A stretch of 64,000 nucleotides of DNA from Acidimicrobiia bacterium (GCA_030065575.1 JASJDZ010000001.1:145884-209883), one strand, 5' to 3'. Numbered from the stretch's first letter, positions 41,442-50,802 are shown. Made by a program: numbers and translations. The notes: generated by a model not told the origin, from the sequence alone.

Positions 41442-42434
41442 TCAGTAACGCCGGAGCGGACGCACCGGTAGGTAGATATCGACGACCTCCGCTAACACGG
41501 AGGTCGTCGTTGCGCCTACCGGATACCGCTCGAACGGCAACCGGTCGGCCGGCTCGTATCCACTATCCGGCAGCCAGCCGCCGGCCAGGGCAAACCATGC
41601 CTTTCCGTAGTCCTGAGGACCAAGCTCAAATCTGGCGACGGCACAAAGGCCGCCGTCGAGGCTCATCGAGCCAACGTCTCCGGTTGCCTCTGTCCCCGGA
41701 GGCACATCGATACAGGCGCTCACGCGCAGCTTGTCGTCTTCGGTGATCGACGGGTTGTCGTGATAGATGGCGAGTACCCAGGATTCCTCGTTGATCAGTT
41801 GGCGGGGACCGGCCCAGCTCATCAGCCGGGCGAAGATATCGGCGAAGACATCGACCGCCCCCTGGTACGCACCGGTGTGGCGGACATAGGCCACCTCGAG
41901 GTCTGGAACGTTGATCACATCAACCACCGTTGGAGCCAGATCACCGCAGGCGATCTCCCAAACCAGGCGATTCCCGTCCGAGCTGAGCGACGTTCGGGTG
42001 ATTCCGTACCCTTCCCGGACCTCGCCGATGTTGTCGAGCAACTCACGAACCGGTGCCTGTTCCCACCGCTGGAAACCCCCATTGCGCCACTCGCTGGCCG
42101 TCATGCCGAACATGTCGCGGAACGAGCGAGCGAATGACGACGGCGTGCCGAGACCACTGGCCGACGCGATATCCGTGACCGGCCGATCCGGCTGCTGAAT
42201 GAGCCACGTGGCGGCGCGTTCGAGACGAAGCCGGTTGACGAAACGGTTCAGAGTCTCTCCCACCATCAACCCAAATATGCGATGGAAGTGGTACGGCGAG
42301 AAATGGGCAACAGCGGCGACCTCATCGAGGCTGAGCTCGTCGCTGAGATGACGTTCGATGTAGTCGATCGCAGCATTGACTCGTTCGATGTAGATCGGCC
42401 GGCTGTGCTCAGCTGCCGGTGACTCGTCGCTCAC
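41442..42434 (-). CDS. AraC family regulator with GyrI-like effector domain
   Basis: This Rob-like regulator has about 330 residues. The N-terminal AraC double helix-turn-helix is IERHLSDELSLDEVAAVAHFSPYHFHRIFGLMVGET followed by DIASASGLGTPSSFARSFRDMFG. The C-terminal GyrI-like ligand domain (about 165-330) includes VAYVRHTGAYQGAVDVFADI. The GTG at 42434 follows AGGGAGG. It lies 50 nt downstream of a PAS kinase on the same strand. Targets and inducer are unknown. Confidence 0.9.
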   Translation of the reverse strand: MSDESPAAEHSRPIYIERVNAAIDYIERHLSDELSLDEVAAVAHFSPYHFHRIFGLMVGETLNRFVNRLRLERAATWLIQQPDRPVTDIASASGLGTPSSFARSFRDMFGMTASEWRNGGFQRWEQAPVRELLDNIGEVREGYGITRTSLSSDGNRLVWEIACGDLAPTVVDVINVPDLEVAYVRHTGAYQGAVDVFADIFARLMSWAGPRQLINEESWVLAIYHDNPSITEDDKLRVSACIDVPPGTEATGDVGSMSLDGGLCAVARFELGPQDYGKAWFALAGGWLPDSGYEPADRLPFERYPVGATTTSVLAEVVDIYLPVRPLRRY

Positions 42435-42484
42435 AGCGCCTCCCTGGCTAGCGAGCAGCCTACCGCCGGAGGAATCGTGACCGG

Positions 42485-44362
42485 CTAGCGGGCCGGACCA
42501 ACGTGGACGGCACCCGGCTCCGGTAGCTCGAGCCGGAACACCGACCAACCATCGCTGTGGGAGTAGCTCAGCGATCCTCCCATCAACCTGGCGAGCTTCA
42601 GCGAGACGGTGAGGCCGAGACCGACCGACATGGGCTGGCCTACGGCGTTGTGAGCTCGCTCATACGGCTCGAATATCTTCGCTGCGTCCGTGCCGGAGAC
42701 TCCGTCCCCATCATCGCAAACCTCGAGCCACGCCCGGCCATTCTCCGACGCGTAACGAACGCGAACCTGCGAGCCTCCGTAGCGATGAGCATTGGCGAGG
42801 AGATTGCGGATTATCTGGCGAACCCGGCTGGGATCGGCAAATGCCACAGGCGTGGTGCTCCCCACTTGCTCTAGCTCCACATCCAGATCGGGAACCGACG
42901 CCAACGCCGAGTAGACCTCGCTCCGCAAATCGACGCTTCCAACACTTATGGGCAGTTTGCCTATGTCGGCCCGGGCGGCAACCAGCAGATCTTCGACAAT
43001 GTGGGCCACCTCGGCAGACTGATGGGAGATCATCCCGATGAACTCCTTCTGCTCCGGAACGGTGAACGAGACCCAGTTCGAATTCAGCTCCTGGGCCAGA
43101 CCGTGGACGACGGTGAGCGGCGTCCGCAGTTCGTGGCTGACGCTGGCTATGAGCTCATCCTTCGATCGGACAAGTTCTTCGAGTGCCTGGCTGGCGCGGC
43201 GACGCTCGGTGATGTCCATGACCTGGGAGATGAACAGCGGAAGATCGGATGCAACCCGAACCGGGGCCAGGCTGACCAGAGCCCAGATGAATGAGCCATC
43301 GGGCCGAATGAAGCGCTTCTCGTAGCGGACGGACTCTCCATTTGCAACCTTCTCGAGAGCGGCAGGTGTCAGCTCCAGCTCGTCGTCGAAGGTGAACGCC
43401 GAGTAGTGCATTCCGGCGAGGTCGTCCAGAGGTCGGCCGAGCAGCTCCGCCAGGGCGCGGTTGGCCCGCACTATGCGGCCATCGGCGGTCGATATCGTCA
43501 TCCCGAACGGAGAATCCTCGAATGCCGCTCGGAATCGCTCATCCGCAAGTCGTTGCTCGGTGATGTCCTCGAGTACCCCGTCGAAATAGGCAGTCTCGCC
43601 CTTCTCGTCGAGCACCGCCTTGGCCCAGTCACGTACCCAAATGATCGAGCCATCTGACTTTCTGAGCTGGAACTCGGTCCAGGCGCGACTCCCGTCCACG
43701 GAATAGCGAAGGGCCTCCGTGCGATCAGAGTCCTCGATGTAGTAGTCCCAGACGCTGGCTTCGGAGAGCTCCGCCTTGTCGGCAAGACCCAGGATCTTGC
43801 CGAGAGCTTCGTTTCCGTCGATGACCTTGCCGTCGGGCGTCGTCCGGTAGAGGCCTATCGGAACTTGATCGGTGATGGTGAGCATGCGATCGCGAGCCAC
43901 TGCTTCGAGCTCGTCGTAGGCCTGCGCAGTGCGTTCTTTGGCGCCAAGTGCTCCCTCGAGGATGCCGGCGACATGACCGATGAGAAATGCAACCCCTCCA
44001 ATGGCGACGGCATCGACGGCGACGGAGATCGCCGGGCTGCTATCGACACCCGTCCGGTTGGCGATGTAGGCGTTGACAAGAACGCCACCAATGGCAATGA
44101 GGCCGCCGGGAAAGCGGCCCCAAATCCAGGCCAGGGAAAAGACAACAATGATCACAACCGCGTTGGAGTGGTGGCCTAGCCACTCCTGGAAAGGAAGCCC
44201 GACCAGCAGGTAGAACGCCAGAAGCGCGGCAGTCAGAATCAGGCGGGTCCGCCCGCGCAGCAACAAGACACTCGCCAGATGCGCAGGTATTGCGCCCTTC
44301 TTGCCGTCGACTTCCACTGCGTCACTTTCGGCACGATTGCCCGGCTTCTTGACCGTCCTCAC
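42485..44362 (-). CDS. Membrane-bound PAS-domain sensor histidine kinase
   Basis: This kinase has about 625 residues. Four or so membrane helices (about 30-135) are followed by two PAS domains, the first around MLTITDQVPIGLYRTTPDGKVIDGNEALG and the second around FEDSPFGMTISTADGRIVRANRALAELLG. The HisKA box SVSHELRTPLTVVHGLA and HATPase (NLLANAHRYGG, DDGDGV, VGLGLTVSLKLARLMGG) are intact. The signal is unknown and no response regulator is adjacent. The GTG start at 44362 is chosen over a longer frame that runs into the divergent MFS gene. The start is uncertain. Confidence 0.9.
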   Translation of the reverse strand: MRTVKKPGNRAESDAVEVDGKKGAIPAHLASVLLLRGRTRLILTAALLAFYLLVGLPFQEWLGHHSNAVVIIVVFSLAWIWGRFPGGLIAIGGVLVNAYIANRTGVDSSPAISVAVDAVAIGGVAFLIGHVAGILEGALGAKERTAQAYDELEAVARDRMLTITDQVPIGLYRTTPDGKVIDGNEALGKILGLADKAELSEASVWDYYIEDSDRTEALRYSVDGSRAWTEFQLRKSDGSIIWVRDWAKAVLDEKGETAYFDGVLEDITEQRLADERFRAAFEDSPFGMTISTADGRIVRANRALAELLGRPLDDLAGMHYSAFTFDDELELTPAALEKVANGESVRYEKRFIRPDGSFIWALVSLAPVRVASDLPLFISQVMDITERRRASQALEELVRSKDELIASVSHELRTPLTVVHGLAQELNSNWVSFTVPEQKEFIGMISHQSAEVAHIVEDLLVAARADIGKLPISVGSVDLRSEVYSALASVPDLDVELEQVGSTTPVAFADPSRVRQIIRNLLANAHRYGGSQVRVRYASENGRAWLEVCDDGDGVSGTDAAKIFEPYERAHNAVGQPMSVGLGLTVSLKLARLMGGSLSYSHSDGWSVFRLELPEPGAVHVGPAR

Positions 44363-44416
44363 CGGTCGTGACGGCCTGATAGCGTGACGGCAGCCCCTGC
44401 CGAGAGACCCGCCCTC

Positions 44417-45649
44417 ATGACAACTGCACCGGCTGTCCGCCGGACCTATCTGACTCTGACGCTCGTGCAAACTCTCGCATCGTCACTGATCTTCGGGATC
44501 AACACCCTGTTCCTTCTCGACGCTGGGTTGTCGAACACGGGTGCGTTTGTCGCCAATGCCGCCTTCACTGCGGGCATGGTCATCTTCGAAATCCCCACCG
44601 GAGTCGTCGCCGATGTCGTTGGGAGACGAGCCTCCTATCTCTGGGGAACCGTCACGCTGGGGGCGAGCACAGCCCTCTACCTGTGGCTCTGGGCGATCAG
44701 CGGACCGCTTTGGGCCTGGGTGATCGTCTCGGCGCTGCTCGGGCTGGGTTACACGTTCTTCTCCGGAGCCACCGAGGCCTGGCTGGTCGATGCGCTGGCA
44801 GCAACCGAAGACGAGAGTGACCTGGAGGCGATATTCGGTCGAGCTGCAGTCGTGGGTGGGGCGGCAATGCTGGTTGGCTCCGTGGGGGGAGGAGCGCTCG
44901 CTCAACTCGGGCTCGGCGTGCCCTATGTCCTGCGCTCGATTCTCCTACTCGTCACATTCGTTCTCGCCTGGCGGTGGATGCACGACATCGGGTTCGAGCC
45001 GCAACGATCCTCCGGAATCCGTGGCGAAGTGCGCCGAATTGCATCGGCATCCGTCGAGCAGGGCCTCCGCAACCGGCCCGTCCGCTTGATCATGCTGTCC
45101 GCCCCTTTCTCCTTCGGTGTGGGCATGTGGGCCTTCTATGCGTTCCAGCCGCATCTGCTCGATCTCTACGGCGACCCCAATGCGGCGTGGATAGCGGGAA
45201 CTGCAGCCGCAGTGTTTGCCGGGGCGCGCATGGTTGGGGGTTACCTCGCCACCTTCACCACCAGGGGCTTCTCCAACCGTTCCTCAGTGCTTGCCGTGGC
45301 CATCGCCGTGCAAGCGGGTGGTCTTGTCGTGGTCGGATTGACGGGCGAGTTCTGGATTGCCCTGGGCGCGCTCGTGCTCACCTCGGTTTCCATGGCTGCG
45401 GCGCAACCGATCCGACAGACGCTGCTGAACAGCCTCATTGCCTCCGAGCAGCGAGCAACCGTCCTGTCGTTTGATGGTCTGATGGCCAGCGCTGGTGGTG
45501 TCGTCGTCCAGCCGGCACTGGGAAGAGCGGCCGACGTGTGGAGCTACGGGACGGCATACGTCGCCGGCGGTGTCGTGTACGCCCTGTCCGCTCCGTTCCT
45601 GGTTGGCTTGCGCCAGATGGACCTCGTTGAGGACCGAACAGCCTCGTAG
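44417..45649 (+). CDS. MFS transporter
   Basis: This is a major facilitator of about 410 residues with 12 helices. The A-loop reads GVVADVVGRRASYLWGT, and FFSGATEAWLVDAL in helix 5 is typical of a group of uncharacterised MFS efflux-type carriers. The start at ATG 44417 is preferred over GTG 44384, which lies very near the divergent kinase start. The substrate is unknown. Confidence 0.88.
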   Translation: MTTAPAVRRTYLTLTLVQTLASSLIFGINTLFLLDAGLSNTGAFVANAAFTAGMVIFEIPTGVVADVVGRRASYLWGTVTLGASTALYLWLWAISGPLWAWVIVSALLGLGYTFFSGATEAWLVDALAATEDESDLEAIFGRAAVVGGAAMLVGSVGGGALAQLGLGVPYVLRSILLLVTFVLAWRWMHDIGFEPQRSSGIRGEVRRIASASVEQGLRNRPVRLIMLSAPFSFGVGMWAFYAFQPHLLDLYGDPNAAWIAGTAAAVFAGARMVGGYLATFTTRGFSNRSSVLAVAIAVQAGGLVVVGLTGEFWIALGALVLTSVSMAAAQPIRQTLLNSLIASEQRATVLSFDGLMASAGGVVVQPALGRAADVWSYGTAYVAGGVVYALSAPFLVGLRQMDLVEDRTAS

Positions 45650-45688
45650 CGTTTCCGGTTGCGCCCCGAACCGACCCAGAATGGTGAG

Positions 45689-47464
45689 ATGCGGAGATTC
45701 CTCCTTGCTACTGCGCTGGGTGCTGGGCTCATTGCGATCGCGGGTGCGCCGGCGCACGCAGCAGCCGACTGCTCTTCTCCTTCCTCACCTCCGGGCACCG
45801 AGGTCCTGGTGGCAACTGTTCCCGAGCTGCAAGCCGCCGTCGCCAATCTCGAGTCCAACACCACGATCCTGATCGCCGACGGGACGTACAACCTCAACAA
45901 CACGCTCAACATCCGCGATGTCACCAACGTTGCGATCCGCTCGCAGAGCGGCAACCGCGAGGCCGTAGTGCTCCGGGGGCGCGGAATGAGCAACCCGGCA
46001 CACGGCAACGTGCCGCATGTGATCGCCGTCTATGACGCATCCAACGTGCTCATTGCGGATATGACGTTGCGCGATGCCTACTACCACCTCATCCAGATCC
46101 ACGGAGAGGCAGACGCCGACGGGGTCCGCATGCACAACCTGCATCTGATAGACGCCGGCGAGCAGTTCATCAAGGGATCAACTGCGGGGCCACCCGGGCC
46201 CTATGCAGACGGCGGAGAGGTCTCGTGTTCGGTCATCGAGTACACAGATCGGGCCCGCAGTGACTACACGAATGGCGTCGACGTCCTGGCGGGATCCGAT
46301 TGGGTGATTCGTGACAACGTGTTCCGCAACATCCGGGCGCCGCTCGGCCAATTGGCCGGCCCCGCAATCCTGATGTGGCGGAACTCCTTGGACACAATCG
46401 TCGAGCGCAATCTCTTCGTCGAGTGCGATCGGGCTATCGCCCTTGGTCTTTCCTCACCCGACGCAAACTCACGGAACGGCGAGACGGTCTACGACCACCA
46501 GGGCGGGATCATCCGCAACAACATGATCTATCGGGAAGGGCCCGGAGACATCGGCATCACCGTCAACTACGCCCGCGATGTCGAGATCTCGCACAACACG
46601 GTGATCCTCAACGGGACCTTTCCCTGGGGCGCCATCGAGTATCGGTTTGCGGCGACCGACGCCGCCATCCACAACAACCTGACCGATGCCCCGATCTGGC
46701 GGCGAAATGGTGGGAATGCGGTGATCACCGGGAATCTCACGACGGCTCAGCTCGACTGGTTCGTCGACCCCGATTCGGGCGATCTTCACCTCCGACGCGG
46801 AACACCGCCCGTCGACACAGCTCCGGCCGTTGCGTCGGTTGCCGACGACTTCGACGGCGCACCCCGTCCTTACGGATCGGCCGCAGACATCGGTGCCGAT
46901 GAGTACGCCGAGCCACCATCCGGCTTCCTCGACGTACCTCCCGGCCATCTGTTCGAAGGGGATGTAACTTGGCTCGCCGACAACGGCATAACCCGCGGGT
47001 GCAATCCCCCGCGCAACGACCTCTTCTGCCCGGAAGCGGGGATGACCCGGGGGCAGATGGCTTCATTCCTGGTCCGGGCTTTCGACCTCGATCCTGCCGC
47101 CACCTCACCCTTCACAGATACGGCCGGATCAATCCACGAAGCCGATATCGCTGCCCTGGAGCAGGCCGGAATCACCAAGGGGTGCAACCCACCCGCCAAC
47201 GACCGCTTCTGTCCAGGGTCGACTGTGACGCGCGGCCAGATGGCAGCCTTCCTGGTTCGCAGCCTCAGATTGACCGGATCCGGAGACGGGAGCAGGTTCA
47301 TCGATGACGACGGCTCGATCTTCGAGCACGAGATCGAGCTGCTCGCCGGAGCCGGGATAACCAGGGGATGCAATCCACCCCTGAACAACCGCTTCTGTCC
47401 GCAATCCCCGGTGACACGAGGACAGATGGCGGCCTTCCTACATCGGGCGCTCATCAGGCCCTAG
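45689..47464 (+). CDS. Secreted right-handed beta-helix protein with three SLH-like repeats
   Basis: This secreted protein of about 591 residues has a signal peptide (AGLIAIAGAPAHA). A parallel beta-helix of pectate-lyase type (about 25-400) includes NVAIRSQSGNREAVVLRGRG and NTVILNGTFPWGAIEYRFAATDAAIHNNL. At the C-terminus are three S-layer-homology-like repeats. Each has a D-I/V-x-x-L-x-x-x-GIT-(R/K)-GCNPP core, FCP, and TRGQMA(A/S)FL. The paired cysteines in each repeat probably form disulphides. SLH repeats anchor proteins to the cell wall. A polysaccharide lyase or binding role is likely, but catalytic residues were not identified. It overlaps the next, convergent gene by 4 nt. Confidence 0.88.
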   Translation: MRRFLLATALGAGLIAIAGAPAHAAADCSSPSSPPGTEVLVATVPELQAAVANLESNTTILIADGTYNLNNTLNIRDVTNVAIRSQSGNREAVVLRGRGMSNPAHGNVPHVIAVYDASNVLIADMTLRDAYYHLIQIHGEADADGVRMHNLHLIDAGEQFIKGSTAGPPGPYADGGEVSCSVIEYTDRARSDYTNGVDVLAGSDWVIRDNVFRNIRAPLGQLAGPAILMWRNSLDTIVERNLFVECDRAIALGLSSPDANSRNGETVYDHQGGIIRNNMIYREGPGDIGITVNYARDVEISHNTVILNGTFPWGAIEYRFAATDAAIHNNLTDAPIWRRNGGNAVITGNLTTAQLDWFVDPDSGDLHLRRGTPPVDTAPAVASVADDFDGAPRPYGSAADIGADEYAEPPSGFLDVPPGHLFEGDVTWLADNGITRGCNPPRNDLFCPEAGMTRGQMASFLVRAFDLDPAATSPFTDTAGSIHEADIAALEQAGITKGCNPPANDRFCPGSTVTRGQMAAFLVRSLRLTGSGDGSRFIDDDGSIFEHEIELLAGAGITRGCNPPLNNRFCPQSPVTRGQMAAFLHRALIRP

Positions 47465-48372
47465 GAAGATCCCTCCGCCCAGCGCAGGACCCGCAAGGCG
47501 CGCAGGGTGTTCCAACGGCTCGGTTGCCGTCCGGACTCCATATCGAACCAAACCAATCCGCCGTGCTTGTTCTGGACCGGCCAGCGCCCGTCCTTCCGCT
47601 GCTTGGAGCGCAGCACATCGAGGGCGTCATCGAGACGGGGATCGACAGGCGCATTGACGGCGCGGAAGTGATCGAGAGCACGCAGGATGTCGTAGTGCCA
47701 GCGGGGCGGGAAGGAGAGCATCGTGAACGCCTTGCTCACAACCTCGCCGGTGCGGCGGGACCGGTAGAGGCTGCGCTCCAGGAGATACTCGCGACCGCGG
47801 GCAGCGGATTCGGGATGCAGATCCATCACCTGCAGCGCTTCGAGCACCTGGATGGTGGTGTGGAATGAGCTGTTGGTGCTTCCGGTCCGAATCGTCTCGC
47901 AGTTCCACCCTCCATCATCGAGCTGACTGTCCAGCACCCACTCGATCACCTGGGGGATCCGGTCGTCTTCGTGGCCGTAGTAGGCCGCCAGAAGCAGCCA
48001 GAAGGCCGAGATGCAGATGTCGGGAGGAGTTGTTTGAGTCTTCAGGAGAACACCGCCGTCGACGATCACGGAATCCCACAGGACGGCACAACCGCGGCGA
48101 GCCGCCTCATTGGTCGGGGGTAGCCCCATTCGCCAGAGCAGCAACAGCGTGTATGTCGTCGACACCCACTTTCGACCGTAGATACCGTGCGCCCACGTCC
48201 CCTCCGGGTCCTGCAGATCGAGGAGCGCCCTACCCCAGCCCGTGGTGGCGACCGTCCTTCGTTCCCGCAGTACCGACGATTGGGCACGATCGAGCAGGTT
48301 GTCCATCACCTGCCAGCGGATCGCCGGGTCCCCCTCTAGAAGCCATTGACGGGTCTCGGAGTCAAGGTTCAT
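47461..48372 (-). CDS. Prenyltransferase/squalene-cyclase-like alpha-toroid protein
   Basis: This 303-residue protein has repeated QxxDGGW-type units: LQDPEGTWAHG, DSQLDDGGWNCE and SKQRKDGRWPVQN. These are characteristic of the alpha/alpha-toroid fold shared by squalene cyclases, prenyltransferases and thioester proteins. It has no DXDD catalytic motif that I can see and is half the length of a full cyclase, so terpene synthesis is unlikely. Function is unknown. Confidence 0.78.
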   Translation of the reverse strand: MNLDSETRQWLLEGDPAIRWQVMDNLLDRAQSSVLRERRTVATTGWGRALLDLQDPEGTWAHGIYGRKWVSTTYTLLLLWRMGLPPTNEAARRGCAVLWDSVIVDGGVLLKTQTTPPDICISAFWLLLAAYYGHEDDRIPQVIEWVLDSQLDDGGWNCETIRTGSTNSSFHTTIQVLEALQVMDLHPESAARGREYLLERSLYRSRRTGEVVSKAFTMLSFPPRWHYDILRALDHFRAVNAPVDPRLDDALDVLRSKQRKDGRWPVQNKHGGLVWFDMESGRQPSRWNTLRALRVLRWAEGSS

Positions 48373-48409
48373 AGGCTGAGGGTAGCCCCGGGTATCATGC
48401 TGTTTCTAC

Positions 48410-48679
48410 ATGGATCTACTTCAAGTTCCCGGGCCGGGTGCCGACATTCAGGCAATGGACCGCGAATACCAGCAGATGGGTTCCGCAGAGCGGCAGCGTC
48501 ACCACGACGAGCTCCGTGAGGACGGCTATGAGTGGTGCCCGGAGTGCGGCGGCACCCTGGTTTGGGATCTGCCTGAGCCAGCTCGAGTGGAGCGGACGTC
48601 AGGCTCCGTTCCCGTCATTACGGGTGACTACCCGCCGCTGACCGCCGAGCAGCTGCTCGCCACAATCCCGACTTCCTAG
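48410..48679 (+). CDS. Small protein with a CPEC knuckle
   Basis: This 89-residue protein has a single WCPECGG knuckle (about residues 42-48), half of a zinc ribbon, so metal binding would need dimerisation. An N-terminal helix (MDREYQQMGSAERQRHHDELREDG) precedes it. There are no membrane segments. The ATG lies 37 nt from the divergent toroid gene, and a hairpin terminator follows the stop. The family is unknown to me. Confidence 0.65.
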   Translation: MDLLQVPGPGADIQAMDREYQQMGSAERQRHHDELREDGYEWCPECGGTLVWDLPEPARVERTSGSVPVITGDYPPLTAEQLLATIPTS

Positions 48680-48686
48680 GGAAGCG

Positions 48687-48715
48687 CTCAGCCCCGATGA
48701 TTCACCGGGGCTGAG
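48687..48715 (+). terminator. Hairpin after the small CPEC gene
   Basis: CTCAGCCCCG (48687-48696) pairs perfectly with CGGGGCTGAG (48706-48715) across a 9-nt loop, 8 nt after the small gene stop. No clear T-run follows. It probably marks the transcript end. Confidence 0.6.
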
Positions 48716-48723
48716 GAAGGAGT

Positions 48724-48807
48724 GTTCTCGTTTCTCTCGGGGAAACCCGGTTGCGCCGGGCTGGGAGGGGAGGAAGGGGAGAGACCCCCGAGATCCTGGC
48801 CGAGAAC
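48724..48807. other. Nested three-stem structured region with G-rich tract
   Basis: Three nested pairings are visible: GTTCTCG/CGAGAAC (48724-48730 with 48801-48807), TCTCGGGG/CCCCGAGA (48735-48742 with 48786-48793) and CCCGG/CCGGG (48746-48750 with 48756-48760). Between them lies a run, GGG-ct-GGG-a-GGGG-aggaa-GGGG (48758-48779), that fits a G-quadruplex pattern. No open frame of note follows on the plus strand. It may be a small RNA, a leader left by a lost gene, or the end structure of the response-regulator transcript on the minus strand. Confidence 0.45.
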
Positions 48808-48885
48808 TATTCCGTTGTTCTTCCTACTGTGCACTGGAAAGGTAAGACCCACCCGAGCGTCACATGAGAAACACGTGAGAGTGAG

Positions 48886-49533
48886 TCAATCCACCAGCCC
48901 ATGCTTGACAGCGAGTACCGCTGCTTGCGTCCGGTCCGACACTTGCAGCTTGGCCAGGACTGCGCTGACGTAGTTGCGAACGGTTCCTTCGGACAGGAAG
49001 AGCTGTCCTGCAATCTCACTGTTGCTGAGACCCTTACCGAGAAGCCGCAGCACGTCCATCTCCCGTTCGCTCAGTTTCTCCGCCACATTGGTTGCCGGAA
49101 CGTCGCCGGCGACGGCAAGCATCGAGAAGAGGCTCCCGGCAACAGACGGATCAACGTGGGTCGACCCAGCAGCCGTTCCCTTGACAGCTGCGACCAGTTG
49201 GTCTCGGGGGGCGTCCTTGAGCAGATACCCAGCTGCACCAGCCCTGATGGCATCGATTACCCAATCCTCAGCGTCATAGGTGGTGAGCACGAGAACCTTC
49301 ACTTCGGGATGAGCAGCGGTGATCTCCCTGGTGGCTTGCACGCCGTTCTTGATGGGCATGTTGAGATCCATCAGCACCACCGCCGGATGATGCTTGGCGA
49401 CTGCAGCAACGGCCTCGGCACCGTTGGCGACAACATCGACAACATCGATCCCGGGAACGGTTCCCAGAATGGTTCGCAACCCTTCGCGAACGACTTCCTG
49501 ATCGTCGCAAATGAGGAGTCGGATCACTTCCAT
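48886..49533 (-). CDS. NarL/LuxR-type response regulator
   Basis: This 215-residue two-component regulator has a receiver domain with phospho-acceptor Asp in VVLMDLNMP, Lys in YLLKDAP and the DDQ acidic pair near residue 10. The LuxR helix-turn-helix is LSEREMDVLRLLGKGLSNSEIAGQLFLSEGTVRNYVSAVLAKL. Its start overlaps the kinase stop by 10 nt, forming a classic coupled pair. Confidence 0.95.
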   Translation of the reverse strand: MEVIRLLICDDQEVVREGLRTILGTVPGIDVVDVVANGAEAVAAVAKHHPAVVLMDLNMPIKNGVQATREITAAHPEVKVLVLTTYDAEDWVIDAIRAGAAGYLLKDAPRDQLVAAVKGTAAGSTHVDPSVAGSLFSMLAVAGDVPATNVAEKLSEREMDVLRLLGKGLSNSEIAGQLFLSEGTVRNYVSAVLAKLQVSDRTQAAVLAVKHGLVD

Positions 49534-50741
49534 GGGCTTACCTCGAATCGAACCACAGTTCCCTCTGGACCACTCGTTATGGCGAGCGAACCTCCAACGA
49601 CCTCGGCCCGCTCCCGCATCCCGCGAATGCCGACATGGCCGTCGGGCGGCTCCCCCGCGGCGTCGAAGCCCTTGCCGTCGTCGTCGACACTCAGCCTGAT
49701 TCTGCCCGCCTTGCGTCGGAGGTCCACCGTGATCTGCTTCGCCTCGGCATGGCGGACGACGTTGGTCAACGCCTCGTCGGCAATGCGGTAGATGGCGTTC
49801 TCCAATTCGGGGTCCAGGTCGCCGACATTGTCCGCTATCGATGTCTCTACCTCGAGCCCATGTCGCTGCTCACAGTTCTCGCCGAGCACAGCGACGGCCT
49901 TAGCCAATCCGAGGTCATCGAGAGGAGACGCCCGCAGCGTCTGGATTGCACGCCTCGCTTCACCTAGGCCGGACCGGGCGTCGGCCAGCGCTTGATCGAG
50001 CATGGTGCGGGCGCGGTCGGTGTCATCGTCCCAGATCGTTTTCACTGCCTCGAGCTGGACTGCGATTCCGGAGAGGCTGTGCGCGAGGGTGTCGTGAAGC
50101 TCGCGAGCCAACCGGTTTCGTTCCCGGCTGGTTGCCAGATGCTCGAGAGTCGTTGAGTGGGCGGCCAGCGAGCGCCGGGCCTCTCTTTGGGCAGCGGCCA
50201 GCTTGGCGACAACAAGGCCAACGAATGCGAACAACAGGCCCCGTCCGATCACGACGACACTGAGCACGGCCACGTTCGTAGTCGCCGTCTCCACCAGCGG
50301 AATCGTTGCTGCCAGATCGAGCAGGGTCGTTCCGACCGCGAACACAAGCACCGCCCGGTACCGGTACTGCCATGCGATGAGAAGCAGAGGCACGAACAGC
50401 AGGAAGAAGGGGATCCAGATGTCGGCGAACGCATCGTCGACACTCATGCCGGCTGCGAGTCGGCCCTCGATGTTGGTCGTGCTCTCGATGATGGGGGCGA
50501 CGCTGGCGATGGTGAGGGTCACCGGGAGGAAGGCACGGCCCATGACTCGCTGCAAGCGCGGCCACAGCAGCATGATCATCAGAATGCCGAAGAAGAAGAT
50601 TCCGGCCTCGGGGAAGCGGGGATTGGTGGGATCCGGGTTCTGTTGGTTGGACCAGGCAACCAGCACGAGAAGGCTCAGCCGGATCGCAACAAACCAGCGG
50701 AAGATGTTGAGCAGACCGGGCTCGATGGTGGAGCTTCTCAT
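49524..50741 (-). CDS. NarL-family sensor histidine kinase (HisKA_3)
   Basis: This 405-residue kinase has about five N-terminal membrane helices with short loops. A HisKA_3 box (ERNRLARELHDTLAHSLSGIAVQLEA) and a HATPase domain (ALTNVVRHAEAKQI, DDDGKGFD, GHVGIRGMRERAEVVGG) follow. It resembles LiaS/DesK-type envelope or membrane-state sensors. It phosphorylates the overlapping LuxR-type regulator. The divergent lipoprotein gene at 50897 is a candidate target because a symmetrical site lies in the shared upstream region. Confidence 0.93.
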   Translation of the reverse strand: MRSSTIEPGLLNIFRWFVAIRLSLLVLVAWSNQQNPDPTNPRFPEAGIFFFGILMIMLLWPRLQRVMGRAFLPVTLTIASVAPIIESTTNIEGRLAAGMSVDDAFADIWIPFFLLFVPLLLIAWQYRYRAVLVFAVGTTLLDLAATIPLVETATTNVAVLSVVVIGRGLLFAFVGLVVAKLAAAQREARRSLAAHSTTLEHLATSRERNRLARELHDTLAHSLSGIAVQLEAVKTIWDDDTDRARTMLDQALADARSGLGEARRAIQTLRASPLDDLGLAKAVAVLGENCEQRHGLEVETSIADNVGDLDPELENAIYRIADEALTNVVRHAEAKQITVDLRRKAGRIRLSVDDDGKGFDAAGEPPDGHVGIRGMRERAEVVGGSLAITSGPEGTVVRFEVSPWK

Positions 50742-50786
50742 GGCCGCATTATCGACATCAGCACCGTGACGCCCCAGTGATTTGAG

Positions 50787-50802
50787 TCACATTGCGATGT
50801 GA
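50787..50802. promoter_or_regulatory. Symmetrical candidate response-regulator site
   Basis: TCACAT-tgcg-ATGTGA is a perfect 6-4-6 dyad, 45 nt upstream of the kinase start and 95 nt upstream of the divergent lipoprotein. The arrangement is like sites bound by NarL/LiaR-type dimers. A related imperfect dyad (TCACATG...CACGTGA) lies near 48860-48878 beyond the regulator gene. Confidence 0.4.

Noticed and set aside
47461..48372. Terpene (squalene-hopene) cyclase
   Set aside because: Toroid repeats are present, but the protein is about half-length, no DXDD motif was seen, and no isoprenoid genes are adjacent.
48722..48973. Coding frame of 83 residues through the structured region
   Set aside because: The start is weak, the composition is irregular, and it runs into the 3' end of the response-regulator gene on the other strand.
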